From contig JAQUAP010000048.1 of assembly GCA_028687205.1 (NCBI GenBank), positions 1 through 10,254 on the forward strand: a DNA stretch of 10,254 bases, read 5' to 3'. Of the stretch, positions 1 to 6,610 are shown in pieces (position 1 is the first letter of the stretch; the number at the start of each line of letters is the position of its first letter). Below the pieces are notes generated by a model. The model made no database searches. It worked only from the letters and a program-made list of their open reading frames with translations, and was not told the origin of the DNA. This DNA comes from Candidatus Omnitrophota bacterium (GTDB lineage: Bacteria > Omnitrophota > Gorgyraeia > Gygaellales > Profunditerraquicolaceae). The translations under genes and the position numbers were made by a program.

Positions 1-759
1 GTCCGAGTTCGCCATGCGCACGCAGCCCTGGGTAACGGGTTTACCTAAGCTTTGGGGGTCGGTCGTGCCGTGTATGCCGTAACTAGACATATTTAAGCCC
101 ATCCAGCGCGTGCCGAGGATATTCTCCGGGCTCCCAGCAGGGACAACCGCGCCGGTTTTAAACCAGACAGGATTGATTAACTTGGAAGTAATCTTAAAAT
201 TTCCGACAGGCGTAGAGTTATTTTTACCCGTTGACACAATATAGGTTTTGATTATTTCTTCGTCGGTTTTAAGGAGCAGGATATTCTGGGACTTATCTAC
301 GATGATGCTAAAAGGCGCATTCCAAACCTTAATTTTCCTTCCCGGAATGATCTTGTCATCGCTCAAGGCATTGCTCTTTTTTATTAAATCCGGCGTAGTT
401 TTAAACTCTCTGGCAATTTTAGTCAGGGTATCCCCGGGCTTTATCTCATAAAGAGTACTCCTGGGAGTTAAGGCGGGAGAGAACAAGAGTCGGATATTGA
501 GATCGTCTATCTTTTTCTGCCAGTTCATTACGTCGCTAGAATTTGGAAAGTCGTTGACTAATCTTTGATAGGCGGCTTTGGCTCCCGAGAGGTCGCCTTT
601 TGCCTGTAAAGCCCTTGCTTCGTTCAAGAAGGCCTGCGCGCTGGCTCCTCCGGAGGCCTGCCTGGCAAAATGATTTTTCCCTTTTTTCACCGCAAACGAT
701 AAGGCTAAGATAAGAACTATTGCTACCACACCGGCTGCTAACAAAACTTTTTTATTCAC
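1..759 (-). CDS. L,D-transpeptidase (YkuD family) with LysM domain, C-terminus cut by window edge
   Basis: Probable peptidoglycan L,D-transpeptidase acting outside the inner membrane; the family forms 3-3 cross-links or anchors proteins to the wall. The 253 visible residues show an N-terminal signal anchor (about 5-23), a TPR-like helical pair (about 40-90, ALQAKGDLSGAKAAYQRL), a LysM domain (about 103-146, YEIKPGDTLTKIAREF) and a YkuD domain from about 150. The active-site segment runs HGTTDPQSLGKP then TQGCVRM, giving His230 and nucleophile Cys246, with 12 residues between His230 and Thr243 as in Bacillus YkuD. The start is GTG at 759, preceded by GGGAG at proper spacing (766-770); no upstream ATG fits. 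It lies 14 bp after the PAP2-like gene and is probably its co-transcribed partner. The last part of the YkuD domain lies off the left edge. Confidence 0.9.
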   Translation of the reverse strand, partial: MNKKVLLAAGVVAIVLILALSFAVKKGKNHFARQASGGASAQAFLNEARALQAKGDLSGAKAAYQRLVNDFPNSSDVMNWQKKIDDLNIRLLFSPALTPRSTLYEIKPGDTLTKIAREFKTTPDLIKKSNALSDDKIIPGRKIKVWNAPFSIIVDKSQNILLLKTDEEIIKTYIVSTGKNNSTPVGNFKITSKLINPVWFKTGAVVPAGSPENILGTRWMGLNMSSYGIHGTTDPQSLGKPVTQGCVRMANSD

Positions 760-773
760 TGGATATCTCCCTT

Positions 774-1220
774 CTAACGTGCCAATACCGCTATGAGTAC
801 ACCGACCAGGAAACCACCGATTACCTCTAAGGGGGTATGGCCGATAAGCTCGCGTAAACGGCCATCGTGTATCTTGCCCTGCCAATAGATATCGTCGGTT
901 ATTTTATTTAAAATGCGCGCCTGTTTGCCGGTTGCCCGGCGCACCCCTTGGGCGTCAAACATGACAACAATAGCGAATGAAGCGGCTAAGGCAAAAAGCA
1001 CGCTGTCAAAACCGTATTCCAGGCCCACGGAAACGGCTAAGCAGGCAGCTCCGGCAACGTGGCTTGACGGCATTCCGCCGGTGCCGACAAACAAACGGAA
1101 ATCAAACCTTTTTTTCTGCACCACTCCGATAAATACCTTCATTGCCTGGGCAATTAACCAGGCAGCCAGGGTGGTGAGAAAAATCTTATTCTGGGACAAT
1201 TGCAGGAAGATCTCTTTCAT
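774..1220 (-). CDS. Divergent PAP2 family protein (DUF212, YuiD-like)
   Basis: Small integral membrane protein of 148 aa, the full family length. Conserved blocks are GTGGMPSSH (46-54), MFDAQGVRRATGKQA (87-101, with the LN of RILNKI just after) and the C-terminal IGHTPLEVIGG (126-136). These match the DUF212/YuiD family, described as divergent relatives of PAP2 lipid phosphatases. Hydrophobic segments lie at about 12-33, 55-68, 72-88 and 132-147. The likely role is handling a lipid or polyprenyl phosphate in the membrane, but the substrate is not known from sequence. The ATG start is 2 bp past the stop of the upstream coiled-coil gene, and its Shine-Dalgarno (AAGGAA) is the last sense codons of that gene, so the two are probably translationally coupled. 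The L,D-transpeptidase follows. Confidence 0.88.
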   Translation of the reverse strand: MKEIFLQLSQNKIFLTTLAAWLIAQAMKVFIGVVQKKRFDFRLFVGTGGMPSSHVAGAACLAVSVGLEYGFDSVLFALAASFAIVVMFDAQGVRRATGKQARILNKITDDIYWQGKIHDGRLRELIGHTPLEVIGGFLVGVLIAVLAR

Positions 1221-1222
1221 TA

Positions 1223-1738
1223 TTATTCCTTGGGAGCAGGTATTACTTCTATCCTGACCTTCGCAGAGGTTGTCGGCTGGCCATTTTTAATCAGGAAGCC
1301 GCGGTTCCCCTCTATTTTTGCGCGCCGTTTAAGTTCGCGTATGGCCTTTTTAAGCTCATCTACGGAATTTAGCTTTGTTTTCAGGCTGGCATTTTCCTGG
1401 ACAAGCCTCTGCCTTTCGTCTAAAAGCGCTTTATTCTCCGCCCTGAGTATGGAAAATTTTAAATTGAACTTTTCCAGCTGCTCTTTTGCCAGGCCTGAAT
1501 TCAGGAATAGTTTCTTTAACTTCCTGTGCGCAGCCCTTAAATAATCTCTCAAGCCCGCATTCCTGGCGCTAAATCGCTGAACAGCTTTCTTTTCTTTCTC
1601 TAAGTCCTGCAACAGGTTTTGCTTCTGATTTTCCAGCGAGGCGATGTTCTCTTTTAGGGAAGCAACATACCTGAGTACAACCAGGATAGCGCCGGCTGCC
1701 AAAAGCAGGATGAGTATGTTCCTGAGGGGTTTATTCAT
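1223..1738 (-). CDS. Membrane-anchored coiled-coil protein of unknown function
   Basis: I do not recognise a named family. The 171-aa protein has a short cytoplasmic N-terminus (MNKPLR), one hydrophobic segment (about 7-25) and a long charged helical region with coiled-coil character (about 26-60 and 83-142), rich in Lys, Glu, Leu and Gln. A compact tail contains GNRGFLIKNGQPT (144-156) and ends in VRIEVIPAPKE. The layout suggests a type II inner-membrane protein with a periplasmic coiled coil, like many envelope scaffolds, but this is inference. It is first in a three-gene operon with the PAP2-like and L,D-transpeptidase genes, which fits an envelope role. There is no Shine-Dalgarno before the ATG, and a -10 box sits 8 nt upstream, so the transcript may be leaderless. 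Confidence 0.8.
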   Translation of the reverse strand: MNKPLRNILILLLAAGAILVVLRYVASLKENIASLENQKQNLLQDLEKEKKAVQRFSARNAGLRDYLRAAHRKLKKLFLNSGLAKEQLEKFNLKFSILRAENKALLDERQRLVQENASLKTKLNSVDELKKAIRELKRRAKIEGNRGFLIKNGQPTTSAKVRIEVIPAPKE

Positions 1739-1746
1739 ATTAAAAT

Positions 1747-1774
1747 ATTATATAATCAGGCCTTTAAATTGCAA
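1747..1774 (-). promoter_or_regulatory. Sigma70-type promoter of the coiled-coil/PAP2/L,D-transpeptidase operon
   Basis: Read on the minus strand: TTGCAA (1769-1774, 4/6 to consensus), a 16-bp spacer, then a perfect TATAAT (1747-1752). Only 8 nt separate the -10 box from the ATG at 1738, so transcription would start at or within a base or two of the start codon. No other promoter candidate nearer the comM side looked better. Confidence 0.6.
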
Positions 1775-1821
1775 GTCTTTTCTTGGTGAGATTTTCCTTA
1801 GCCTTACGTCTATTTAAGGTA

Positions 1822-1830
1822 AAAGGAGGT
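1822..1830 (+). promoter_or_regulatory. Strong ribosome binding site of comM
   Basis: AAAGGAGGT lies 5 nt before the ATG at 1836 and nearly perfectly complements the 16S 3' end. It fixes the comM start. I could not identify a convincing promoter for comM in the 97-bp divergent region; a candidate TTGGTG (1783-1788) has only a poor -10 partner. Confidence 0.85.
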
Positions 1831-1835
1831 AAAAT

Positions 1836-3368
1836 ATGCTGGCAAAAGTCTTAAGTTTCGGATTACACGGTATAGAAGCTTATCCTGTGGAAATAGAGGT
1901 GGATGTCTCCCGGGGGCTGCCGCAGCTTAATCTGGTCGGCCTGCCGGATTGCGCAGTCAAAGAAAGTAGGGAGAGGGTCAAGTCAGCGCTTAAAAATTCC
2001 GGGTTTAACTGGCCGGCGGAGAGGATCACGGTCAGCCTGGCGCCATCCGGAATCAAAAAAGAAGGCGCCTGCTTTGACCTGGGGATTGCCTTAGGGATAC
2101 TGGCGGCAACCGGGCAGATAAACAGTTCCGGGTTAGGCGGATATTTTGTCCTGGGAGAACTGTCGCTGGACGGCTCGCTCAGGCCGGTGCGGGGAACCTT
2201 ACCTATAGCTATGGCTGCGGCAAAATCTACTTCCGGCCGGATGATTGTGCCGGAACAAAACGCCAAAGAAGCGTCCCTGGTCTCCGGGGTTTCTATCTTT
2301 GCGCTAAAAAACCTAAAAGCGAGCGTGGAATTTCTAAACAGCCCGGAGTTAGTTAAGCCGGTTAAGTTAGACTGGCTCAGTTTATGCGGAGAGCAAAACC
2401 GTTATAGTGTAGATTTTTCAGAAGTAAAAGGCCAGTTTCTGGCTAAAAGAGCTCTGGAAATAGCCGTAGCCGGAGGGCATAACATGCTGATGATCGGCCC
2501 GCCAGGCAGCGGCAAGACCATGCTGGCTAAAAGAATCCCTACCATTATGCCGGATTTAACGTTAGAAGAAATGCTGGAAGTAAGCAAGCTACATTCAGTA
2601 GCGGGTACCTTACCGGATAAAGAAGGGATTATCGCCATCCGGCCATTCCGCTCCCTGCACCATAGCATATCCATTACCGCCCTGGTTGGCGGCGGCTCCT
2701 TGCCTGTGCCGGGAGAAATCAGCCTGGCGCATCAAGGAGTACTCTTCCTGGATGAACTTCCGGAGTTCCGGCGTGACTGCCTTGAGGCATTGCGGCAGCC
2801 GTTAGAAGACGGTTCAATCCGCGTATCGCGCATATTTAAATCCCTGGTCTTTCCCGCCTCTTTTATCTTGGTAGCCGCGATGAACCCCTGTCCATGTGGA
2901 TACTACACCGACCCGCACAAGGCCTGCCGCTGCAACACTACTCAGCTTGCCAGATACCGCGCAAAAATATCCGGGCCGCTATTGGACAGGATAGACATCC
3001 AGATTGAAGTCCCTCCCAGCCGCTACCAGGAATTAAGTGAAAACTTACCTACCGAGAGTTCTGCGCAGATTAAAGAACGTGTAGACAAGGCCCGCGCTAT
3101 CCAAAGGGAGAGGTTTAAAGATGGAGGCATATTCTATAATGCCCAGATGAGCCATAAGCAGGTGAGAAAGTTCTGTGTTTTATGCGCGGAAGAAAGCGAG
3201 TTACTCAAAATGGCAATGAGTGAGCTGAATTTTAGTGCAAGAGCTTATGATAAGATATTAAAAGTATCGAGGACTATTGCGGATTTAGCGGGCTCAGAGC
3301 AGATTAAAACAGAGCATTTATCGGAAGCGATTCAATACCGGAGCCTAGACAGGGATTTCCCTATGTAG
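1836..3368 (+). CDS. comM: YifB/ComM family Mg chelatase-like AAA+ ATPase
   Basis: Hexameric AAA+ helicase that in Vibrio and other transformable bacteria drives branch migration when incoming single-stranded DNA is integrated into the chromosome; it acts in the cytoplasm. At 510 aa it has the usual family length. The N-terminal LonC/S5-like domain covers about 1-170 (LSFGLHGIEAYPVEIEVDVS, GLPDCAVKESRERV). The AAA+ core has Walker A GPPGSGKT (221-228), Walker B LFLDELPEF with D306-E307, and DRIDI with R385. A zinc-type cysteine cluster CPCG...CRC uses C352, C354, C364 and C366. The C-terminal Mg-chelatase helical domain (about 405-505) includes FSARAYDKILKVSRTIADL. No key residue is missing, so it looks functional. 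It is the only plus-strand gene here, lacks a dprA neighbour, and is convergent with the sulfatase-fold gene. Confidence 0.96.
   Translation: MLAKVLSFGLHGIEAYPVEIEVDVSRGLPQLNLVGLPDCAVKESRERVKSALKNSGFNWPAERITVSLAPSGIKKEGACFDLGIALGILAATGQINSSGLGGYFVLGELSLDGSLRPVRGTLPIAMAAAKSTSGRMIVPEQNAKEASLVSGVSIFALKNLKASVEFLNSPELVKPVKLDWLSLCGEQNRYSVDFSEVKGQFLAKRALEIAVAGGHNMLMIGPPGSGKTMLAKRIPTIMPDLTLEEMLEVSKLHSVAGTLPDKEGIIAIRPFRSLHHSISITALVGGGSLPVPGEISLAHQGVLFLDELPEFRRDCLEALRQPLEDGSIRVSRIFKSLVFPASFILVAAMNPCPCGYYTDPHKACRCNTTQLARYRAKISGPLLDRIDIQIEVPPSRYQELSENLPTESSAQIKERVDKARAIQRERFKDGGIFYNAQMSHKQVRKFCVLCAEESELLKMAMSELNFSARAYDKILKVSRTIADLAGSEQIKTEHLSEAIQYRSLDRDFPM
2471..2509 (+). repeat. Inverted repeat, copy A: Walker A coding segment inside comM
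   Basis: This 39-bp stretch encodes the GGHNMLMIGPPG part of comM. Its reverse complement occurs at 3429-3467 with 36 of 39 identical bases; the differences are at 2486 (G to C), 2493 (A to G) and 2494 (T to C). The two copies are about 920 bp apart and flank the last two thirds of the ATPase core and the whole C-terminal domain. Confidence 0.85.
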
Positions 3369-3383
3369 CAAGACAGCCAGTAT

Positions 3384-3426
3384 AAGCAGGGGAGATTAAA
3401 AACTTAGCGATGATAGCTGCTTTTTT
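3384..3426 (+). terminator. Weak candidate terminator after comM
   Basis: AAGCAG (3384-3389) pairs with CTGCTT (3417-3422), and the arm runs into six T (3421-3426). The loop is 27 nt, much longer than in a good intrinsic terminator, so this is only a possibility. It starts 16 bp after the comM stop codon. Confidence 0.25.
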
Positions 3427-3428
3427 CT

Positions 3429-3467
3429 CTGCCTGGCGGGCCGGCCATCAGGATGTTATGCCCTCCG
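3429..3467 (-). repeat. Inverted repeat, copy B: comM Walker A-like fragment in the convergent intergenic region
   Basis: On the minus strand this reads as a piece of a ComM Walker A region. In the frame of the upstream sulfatase-fold gene, after its stop, it would give RGGHNILMAGPPG followed by REKSSYHR and a stop. A +1 shift after GPPG would give KKAAIIAKFLIS, which weakly resembles the GKTMLAKRI of a real P-loop. The 36/39 identity to 2471-2509 is too high for chance. Similarity does not obviously extend upstream, so this is a fragment, not a gene. It could be a remnant of a second comM-like gene, a dispersed intergenic repeat, or a regulatory antisense to comM. Confidence 0.8.
3432..3452 (-). 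other. GC-rich hairpin in the 3' flank of the sulfatase-fold gene
   Basis: Within repeat copy B, CCTGATGG pairs with CCGCCAGG around a 5-nt loop, with one A-C mismatch and one G-T pair. It lies about 38 nt past the sulfatase-fold stop. On the minus strand an A-rich tract follows, not T, so it is not a classical intrinsic terminator, but it could stabilise the 3' end of the mRNA. Two of the three bases that differ from comM (equivalents of 2486 and 2493) create pairs in this stem. Confidence 0.45.
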
Positions 3468-3483
3468 CGTAAACCATACTTTT

Positions 3484-3499
3484 GTGGATTTTATTGCGC
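3484..3499 (-). repeat. Stop-codon-spanning 16-bp motif, copy 1
   Basis: The minus-strand sequence GCGCAATAAAATCCAC spans the end and stop codon of the sulfatase-fold gene. It matches 14 of 16 bases of the motif at 6611-6626, which spans the end of the lipoprotein gene. Downstream both flanks also carry CCCGCCAG and a run of six A, in the same order. Confidence 0.5.
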
Positions 3500-4870
3500 A
3501 TATCCGAGTGAACGCAGGTTTTCTTTATTTTCTTCCGCTATAGGGGGCTTAACCGGCTTATTCTGTGCCTTGGCAGCAGCCAGATACTCATCCAGTTTAT
3601 GCCTGAGAAATGCAAAGCTATCTTTTTCTTTAGTGACTATATTACTCCTCTCTTGAGGGTCATTCTCCAAATCATAAAGTTCGTATTTCCCATTATTTTG
3701 ATTATAAATCAGCTTCCATTTTTTTGTCCTGACCGAAACCAACTCGAACTGCTCGCTATAAGCATAAGGCGCAAAATCGTCTCTTTTATGCATAATCAGA
3801 GGTAAAAAACTTTGGCCTTGCATATCGCGGGATCTTATCTTTAAAATATCTAAAATTGTCGGCATAAGGTCAACCATACGAACCTGTTGATCAATCTTTA
3901 GGCAAAGGGGAATCTTTTTATCCCAACTAATGATCAATGGGATTTTAATGAGCTCGTCATATAAAGAATTAGCATGGCAAAAATATCTTTCATGCTCCCC
4001 TAAGGCCTCCCCGTGGTCAGAAGTAATGATAATAACCGTATTTTGGCCCAAGTGACTCTTTTTTAATTCTTCCAGCAAGCGGCCGATTTGATAATCAACA
4101 CGCCTGATTTCGCCATCGTACTGCGCGATATAATAATCAACATCATTAATGCCGTCAACGGCTAAAAATCTAGGTATAGCCTTAGTTGGACTTTGGGCAT
4201 AAGGGTCTTCGGAAATCGGTATGTTTTTATTAAGACTATAATATTTATCCTGGACGAACATCGTATCGTAGGGCCAGGGCAGGATGTACGGGCCATGCGG
4301 GCTAAAATAATATAGCCAGAGGAAGAATTGCTTATGTTGATTATTTTTTAGCCAGCTGATTGCCGAATCCGTTATCTCGATAATCCGCGTAGGATTAGGA
4401 CTATAATTAAAAGACCTTACTACTTCAAATGTGTTAAAGCCATTTTTAAATTCTTGGATTGATGTCAAACCTATCTGGTCGGAAATAAACGCTGTATTAT
4501 AACCGTATTCTTTTAAAAGCATAGGCAAGGTCTTGGATATCTTCTGGCTGAATTGGTAGCCCCAATCTTTAATATTATGCACATTGGGATAAGTTGAGGT
4601 AATCAAAGATGCATTGGAAGGAGCCGTATGCGAACTTGGCGCGATAAAATCAGTAAAAATAACCCCCTGCCTGGCTAATGTATCAATGGTTGGGCTGGTA
4701 TTACGCTTATAGCCATAACAGCCAAGATGATCCGGCCTTAAGGCGTCCAGCGTTATTAAAATTATACTTGGCCTTTGCGCTGCCGTATGCTGTCGAATAA
4801 AAATAAAACCTATTGCGCCGATAATAAATACTACGCCTATGAAAACCTTAAAAAATATTTTATTATTCAC
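3491..4870 (-). CDS. Membrane-anchored sulfatase-fold (alkaline phosphatase superfamily) hydrolase or transferase
   Basis: Protein of 459 aa with an N-terminal signal anchor (about 6-25) and a periplasmic catalytic domain of the sulfatase/alkaline phosphatase fold. Metal-site motifs are present: LDALRPDHLGCYGY (41-54, D42), SPHGPY (189-194) and TSDHGEALGEH (283-293, D285 and H286), then CHANSLYDELIKIPLI. The C-terminal WKLIYNQNNGKYELYDLENDPQE is typical of sulfatases. The nucleophile segment reads TAPSNASL (82-89) where sulfatases have CxPxRxSL, so Thr82 replaces the Cys that becomes formylglycine and Asn replaces the Arg. A classical sulfatase is therefore unlikely; a phosphodiesterase or a phospho-group transferase using Thr is possible. 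The start is GTG at 4870, with AGGAGG 4 nt upstream. It overlaps the TMTC-like gene by 8 nt, so the pair is probably co-translated. Confidence 0.88.
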   Translation of the reverse strand: MNNKIFFKVFIGVVFIIGAIGFIFIRQHTAAQRPSIILITLDALRPDHLGCYGYKRNTSPTIDTLARQGVIFTDFIAPSSHTAPSNASLITSTYPNVHNIKDWGYQFSQKISKTLPMLLKEYGYNTAFISDQIGLTSIQEFKNGFNTFEVVRSFNYSPNPTRIIEITDSAISWLKNNQHKQFFLWLYYFSPHGPYILPWPYDTMFVQDKYYSLNKNIPISEDPYAQSPTKAIPRFLAVDGINDVDYYIAQYDGEIRRVDYQIGRLLEELKKSHLGQNTVIIITSDHGEALGEHERYFCHANSLYDELIKIPLIISWDKKIPLCLKIDQQVRMVDLMPTILDILKIRSRDMQGQSFLPLIMHKRDDFAPYAYSEQFELVSVRTKKWKLIYNQNNGKYELYDLENDPQERSNIVTKEKDSFAFLRHKLDEYLAAAKAQNKPVKPPIAEENKENLRSLGYAQ

Positions 4871-6539
4871 TCCGCCTCCTATAAGGCTTCAGGGACTCCT
4901 CTAGCTTAGGATTTTCTTGGTAGCCAAGCTTCATTGCCGTGTCGAAATATTTAACCGCCAGAGCATATTCTTTTAAGGAAAAATGGGCTACCGCGATATT
5001 GTGGTATATGTAAGCCGCATCCGGCTGTAGCGCGATTGCCTTCTCGTACCATTTTATCGCTTCTGCTCCTTTTTTTAGTTTGAGCAACGCATTGCCTGCG
5101 CCGACGTAGGGCTGCGGAGAATCAGGGAAAAGACCGGCTGCCCTTTGGTATACCGCTAAAGCCTCTGCGGGCTTATCCATCCTAAGATAGAAGTTGCCTA
5201 AACCGATGTAAGCCGGCTTATAACGCGGGCCAAGCATAATCGCTTGCTGGTAGAAAGCTAGTGCCCTCTGAGTATCCCCGAGCCCTGCATATTCATTGCC
5301 CAGTTCGTTATTAACTCTCGGGCTATCCGGGGCATATTTCAATGTTCTCTCTAATAAAAGAAGCGGGCTTCTCCAGTAATTGTTCTGCCGGGCTGCCAGA
5401 TAGGCATAATAAAAAACCAGCAGTATAATTAATATTTTAGCCAAAATCCTGCCATATTGTAATTTATGCAGGCTGATTATGGCGTAAGATACGGCGATAA
5501 AGACTCCTACCGACGGCAGATACATCCAGTGCTCAGCCATATACGCATTAACCGGATAAATGTTGGATGCGGGAAACAGGGTTATTAGAAACCAGCCTGC
5601 GGCAAATGGCCAGATCTTATTTTTCCACTTCTTGAACACGCAGAGTAATGCCGCAATAAGCATTAATGCCCCGGCTATTACCCCGGGGTCGCTGAATTTA
5701 AAAATTTTAAGCCCGTATTCCATATGTAAATTGAAGGGGAGGAATATTAACCGGATATATTCGCCTGTGGCTAGAAAAAAACCCGGTAACCTGGCGTGTA
5801 AAAATTCATTATTATAGGAGAGGACAAGCGGTTGCGATTTCAAAACAGCCAGGCGGAGTAAAAGATAGCCAACGGCTTCAATAAGAAGAAACAAGAGGGC
5901 CCTTGTCTTTAGCCTGGACCTAAAAACATAGTGATAAAATACTACCAGTGCGGGCAGGATCAGGCTGTTTTCTTTAGCGAAAAGCGCTAATGGGTAAAAT
6001 AATAGCGCTAAGGCAAGCGGTTTATTGCTTCCGGAATTAACGTGCTTAATATAAAAGATGAACGTCAATAAAAAGAAGAGGGCAGCGATTATATCTGCCC
6101 TTGCCGAGATATAGGCAACTGCCTCGGTATGTATAGGATGAACCGCAAAAAATATAGCCGAGAGGAAAGCCAGCCAATAGTTCTGGAAAATTAGGTTGAC
6201 CAGCCAATATGCGCAAAGCGCAACCGCGATATGCAAGAGGATGCTGGTTAAACGGTAGCCGGCTGGATTCAGCTGCCATAAAGAATAATCTAAAGCATAA
6301 GTCAAAATTTGTACCGGCCGGTAAAAATTAGATTTGACATCCGCTCCCGCCCCGATATCGGTTACAAAAATTTTTTTAATGTTACTTAGGGATTGGATAT
6401 GGGCGTTGTCTCTTACCAATCCGTAATCATCCCAAAGAAACTTGCCGCCTAGCGTATTGGCATAGACGAGAAAACCTAAAACTATTAGTGAAATAATTTG
6501 GATAACGATTATTTTACGGGCAGGGACCTGTATCTGCAT
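4863..6539 (-). CDS. TMTC-like polytopic membrane glycosyltransferase (GT-C type) with C-terminal TPRs
   Basis: Predicted polyprenyl-phosphate-sugar-dependent protein glycosyltransferase of the inner membrane, related in layout to eukaryotic TMTC O-mannosyltransferases. From the ATG it has 558 aa. The first loop has the GT-C acidic pair in GKFLWDDYGLVRDN (D37, D38) and YRPVQILTYALDY. About ten hydrophobic segments follow, with HPIHTEAVAYISARADI (134-150), FAKENSLILPAL and AEHWMYLPSVGVF, all typical of this family. Four TPR units fill about 408-543 (for example ALAFYQQAIMLGPRYKPAYI, AIKWYEKAIALQPDAAYIYH). A TTG at 6542 directly precedes the ATG at 6539; I chose the ATG. The upstream AAAAGAAAA is a weak Shine-Dalgarno. 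No good promoter is visible in the 78-bp gap to the lipoprotein gene. The acceptor is not deducible. Confidence 0.88.
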   Translation of the reverse strand: MQIQVPARKIIVIQIISLIVLGFLVYANTLGGKFLWDDYGLVRDNAHIQSLSNIKKIFVTDIGAGADVKSNFYRPVQILTYALDYSLWQLNPAGYRLTSILLHIAVALCAYWLVNLIFQNYWLAFLSAIFFAVHPIHTEAVAYISARADIIAALFFLLTFIFYIKHVNSGSNKPLALALLFYPLALFAKENSLILPALVVFYHYVFRSRLKTRALLFLLIEAVGYLLLRLAVLKSQPLVLSYNNEFLHARLPGFFLATGEYIRLIFLPFNLHMEYGLKIFKFSDPGVIAGALMLIAALLCVFKKWKNKIWPFAAGWFLITLFPASNIYPVNAYMAEHWMYLPSVGVFIAVSYAIISLHKLQYGRILAKILIILLVFYYAYLAARQNNYWRSPLLLLERTLKYAPDSPRVNNELGNEYAGLGDTQRALAFYQQAIMLGPRYKPAYIGLGNFYLRMDKPAEALAVYQRAAGLFPDSPQPYVGAGNALLKLKKGAEAIKWYEKAIALQPDAAYIYHNIAVAHFSLKEYALAVKYFDTAMKLGYQENPKLEESLKPYRRRSE

Positions 6540-6610
6540 CAATATTTTCTTTTATAAACCATTGCTTAAACTAACTTCTTTTTTAGTCTGGCGGGGAGAT
6601 TATCTACTCC

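Noticed and set aside
1..60. Gln in place of the His of the common (S/T)HGC motif in the L,D-transpeptidase (TQGCVRM)
   Set aside because: Bacillus YkuD itself has a non-His residue there (SKGC), so this is normal variation and no sign of inactivation.
248..451. Plus-strand 67-codon open frame
   Set aside because: It is antisense to the LysM and YkuD coding region of the L,D-transpeptidase, which is well supported through its GTG start.
6540..6542. TTG as the start of the TMTC-like gene
   Set aside because: An ATG follows directly at 6539 and the weak Shine-Dalgarno fits it equally well; ATG is the simpler choice.
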